From Acanthochromis polyacanthus (taxonomy: Eukaryota > Chordata > Actinopteri > Pomacentridae), in assembly GCF_021347895.1 (NCBI RefSeq), contig NC_067123.1, positions 6,391,828 to 6,455,827 of the forward strand: DNA of 64,000 bases, in the 5' to 3' direction. How positions within the stretch are numbered: the first letter of the stretch is position 1; each line of letters opens with the position of its first letter. The notes below the pieces were generated by a model. The model was given only the letters and a program-made list of their open reading frames with translations. It searched no databases and was not told the DNA's origin. Below, piece after piece: positions 11,321 through 64,000 of the stretch. The position numbers were made by a program, and so were the translations under genes.

Positions 11321-11371
<51 letters not shown>

Positions 11372-11372
11372 A

Positions 11373-11411
<39 letters not shown>

Positions 11412-11412
11412 A
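11278..11412. repeat. (ATT)n microsatellite
   Basis: Three blocks of pure TTA/ATT repeats are separated by short interruptions (GTTATGATAA, ATAA). The poly-Tyr/Leu open frame read across it is an artefact of the repeat. Confidence 0.97.
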
Positions 11413-11559
11413 AGTTCTTTTATTTTATTTTTTTCCAGTGGTTGCAGTTTTCTCTCATTCTCTGCTTTAGTTCGCTGGTTTTCTGCCTCATCATGACGCA
11501 CCGTTTTTCCGGTTTCACCTCCTAAATCTGCTGCTTCTCTGGTCAATCTTCTCGCTGCA

Positions 11560-11720
11560 GGTCTGATGCTTCAGTCCCCTCCCTCCTCTTGCAGGTGAGA
11601 GGCGGAACCAGCAGCCGAGATAAAAAGCCGGTCCAGGAGCGCAGAACCCGGACAGGTTTTCTGGATGCACCGGAGACGTCCAACGGATCGACCGAACTGC
11701 GTTTTCTGACTCGCAACAGG
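11560..11720 (+). promoter_or_regulatory. pkhd1l1: Predicted pkhd1l1 core promoter and first untranslated exon
   Basis: A TATA-like ATAAAAAG at 11620-11627 lies in a locally GC-richer stretch. A likely untranslated exon follows and ends CAACAG/GTGGG at 11719. The next acceptor (GAACAG at 11991) opens the exon holding the start codon. Transcript ends are inferred only from sequence. Confidence 0.55.
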
Positions 11721-12057
11721 TGGGTTTGTTCATTTACATAACATTTTAATTCCAAAATATCCACTTTTATTATATTTGTAGGAATTGTTGCAGATTATAG
11801 AAGTATTTCACTAACTTTTTTGCCATGTGAAAAAGCGCTTTTTTAGGTGTTTTTCTGCGCTTTTACGCTCGTTTCTTCTTTTTTTTTCGTGAAATACATC
11901 TGATTTGCAAACAGTTCTGATAAATGTGGAATTTTACCGACATTAATTCGTACAAATATTACTAAAAATGTTACTTTCTGGTGTTGAACAGACGACATTT
12001 GTCCGGTTAACCTGAGAAGAAGCAGCGCAGGTGAGGAATCTGGATTGAATCTCCGGG

Positions 12058-64000
<51,943 letters not shown>

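Noticed and set aside
11278..11496. Open frame with long poly-Tyr and poly-Leu runs
   Set aside because: It is a translation of the (ATT)n microsatellite and has no other support.

Overview
The window is vertebrate nuclear DNA, most likely from a spiny-rayed (percomorph) teleost. The evidence is compact GT-AG introns, very AT-rich introns, Tc1-like, piggyBac-like and tRNA-derived SINE repeats of fish type, and the gene order NUDCD1 - ENY2 - PKHD1L1, which is also the order on human 8q23. No prokaryotic features and no CRISPR array are present.

Layout. Positions 832-946 (minus) hold coding exon 1 of nudcd1; the rest of that gene lies left of the window. It shares a divergent promoter (about 947-1290) with eny2 (plus, 1466-2972, four coding exons, 96 residues, complete). 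From 3.2 to 11.6 kb is intergenic DNA with a minus-strand SINE, the 3' end of an L1-like LINE, and a heavily altered Tc1-like transposon (6607-9518) whose transposase end has become a 37-bp minisatellite. From about 11.6 kb to the right edge lies pkhd1l1 (fibrocystin-L), read here as 48 coding exons and about 2480 residues. It runs from the signal peptide through a long row of IPT/TIG domains, a PA14 domain, a cupredoxin-like insert, more TIG domains and the first G8 domain into the parallel beta-helix region; the 3' part of the gene lies beyond 64000.

Exon boundaries were placed by hand using splice signals, reading phase and recalled similarity to the human protein. The phase agrees across the junctions except in a block at 23.4-27.9 kb. 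There, seven single-base frame breaks (six missing bases, one extra) lie in five exons, while exons before, between and after are clean. Sequencing or assembly error is the first suspicion, because several breaks sit at short homopolymers and an otherwise intact Tc1-like transposase in intron 35 has the same kind of homopolymer change.

The introns are rich in young and old repeats: a nearly intact IR/DR Tc1-like transposon (44504-46138), three copies of a 370-bp MITE, a 242-bp TA-flanked MITE, two TTAA-associated insertions, and many tandem arrays of 230-300 bp units. Several repeats are shared by neighbouring introns. One array in intron 43 has copied the splice donor of exon 43. I did not find an undescribed multi-gene system here; the notable items are structural and evolutionary.
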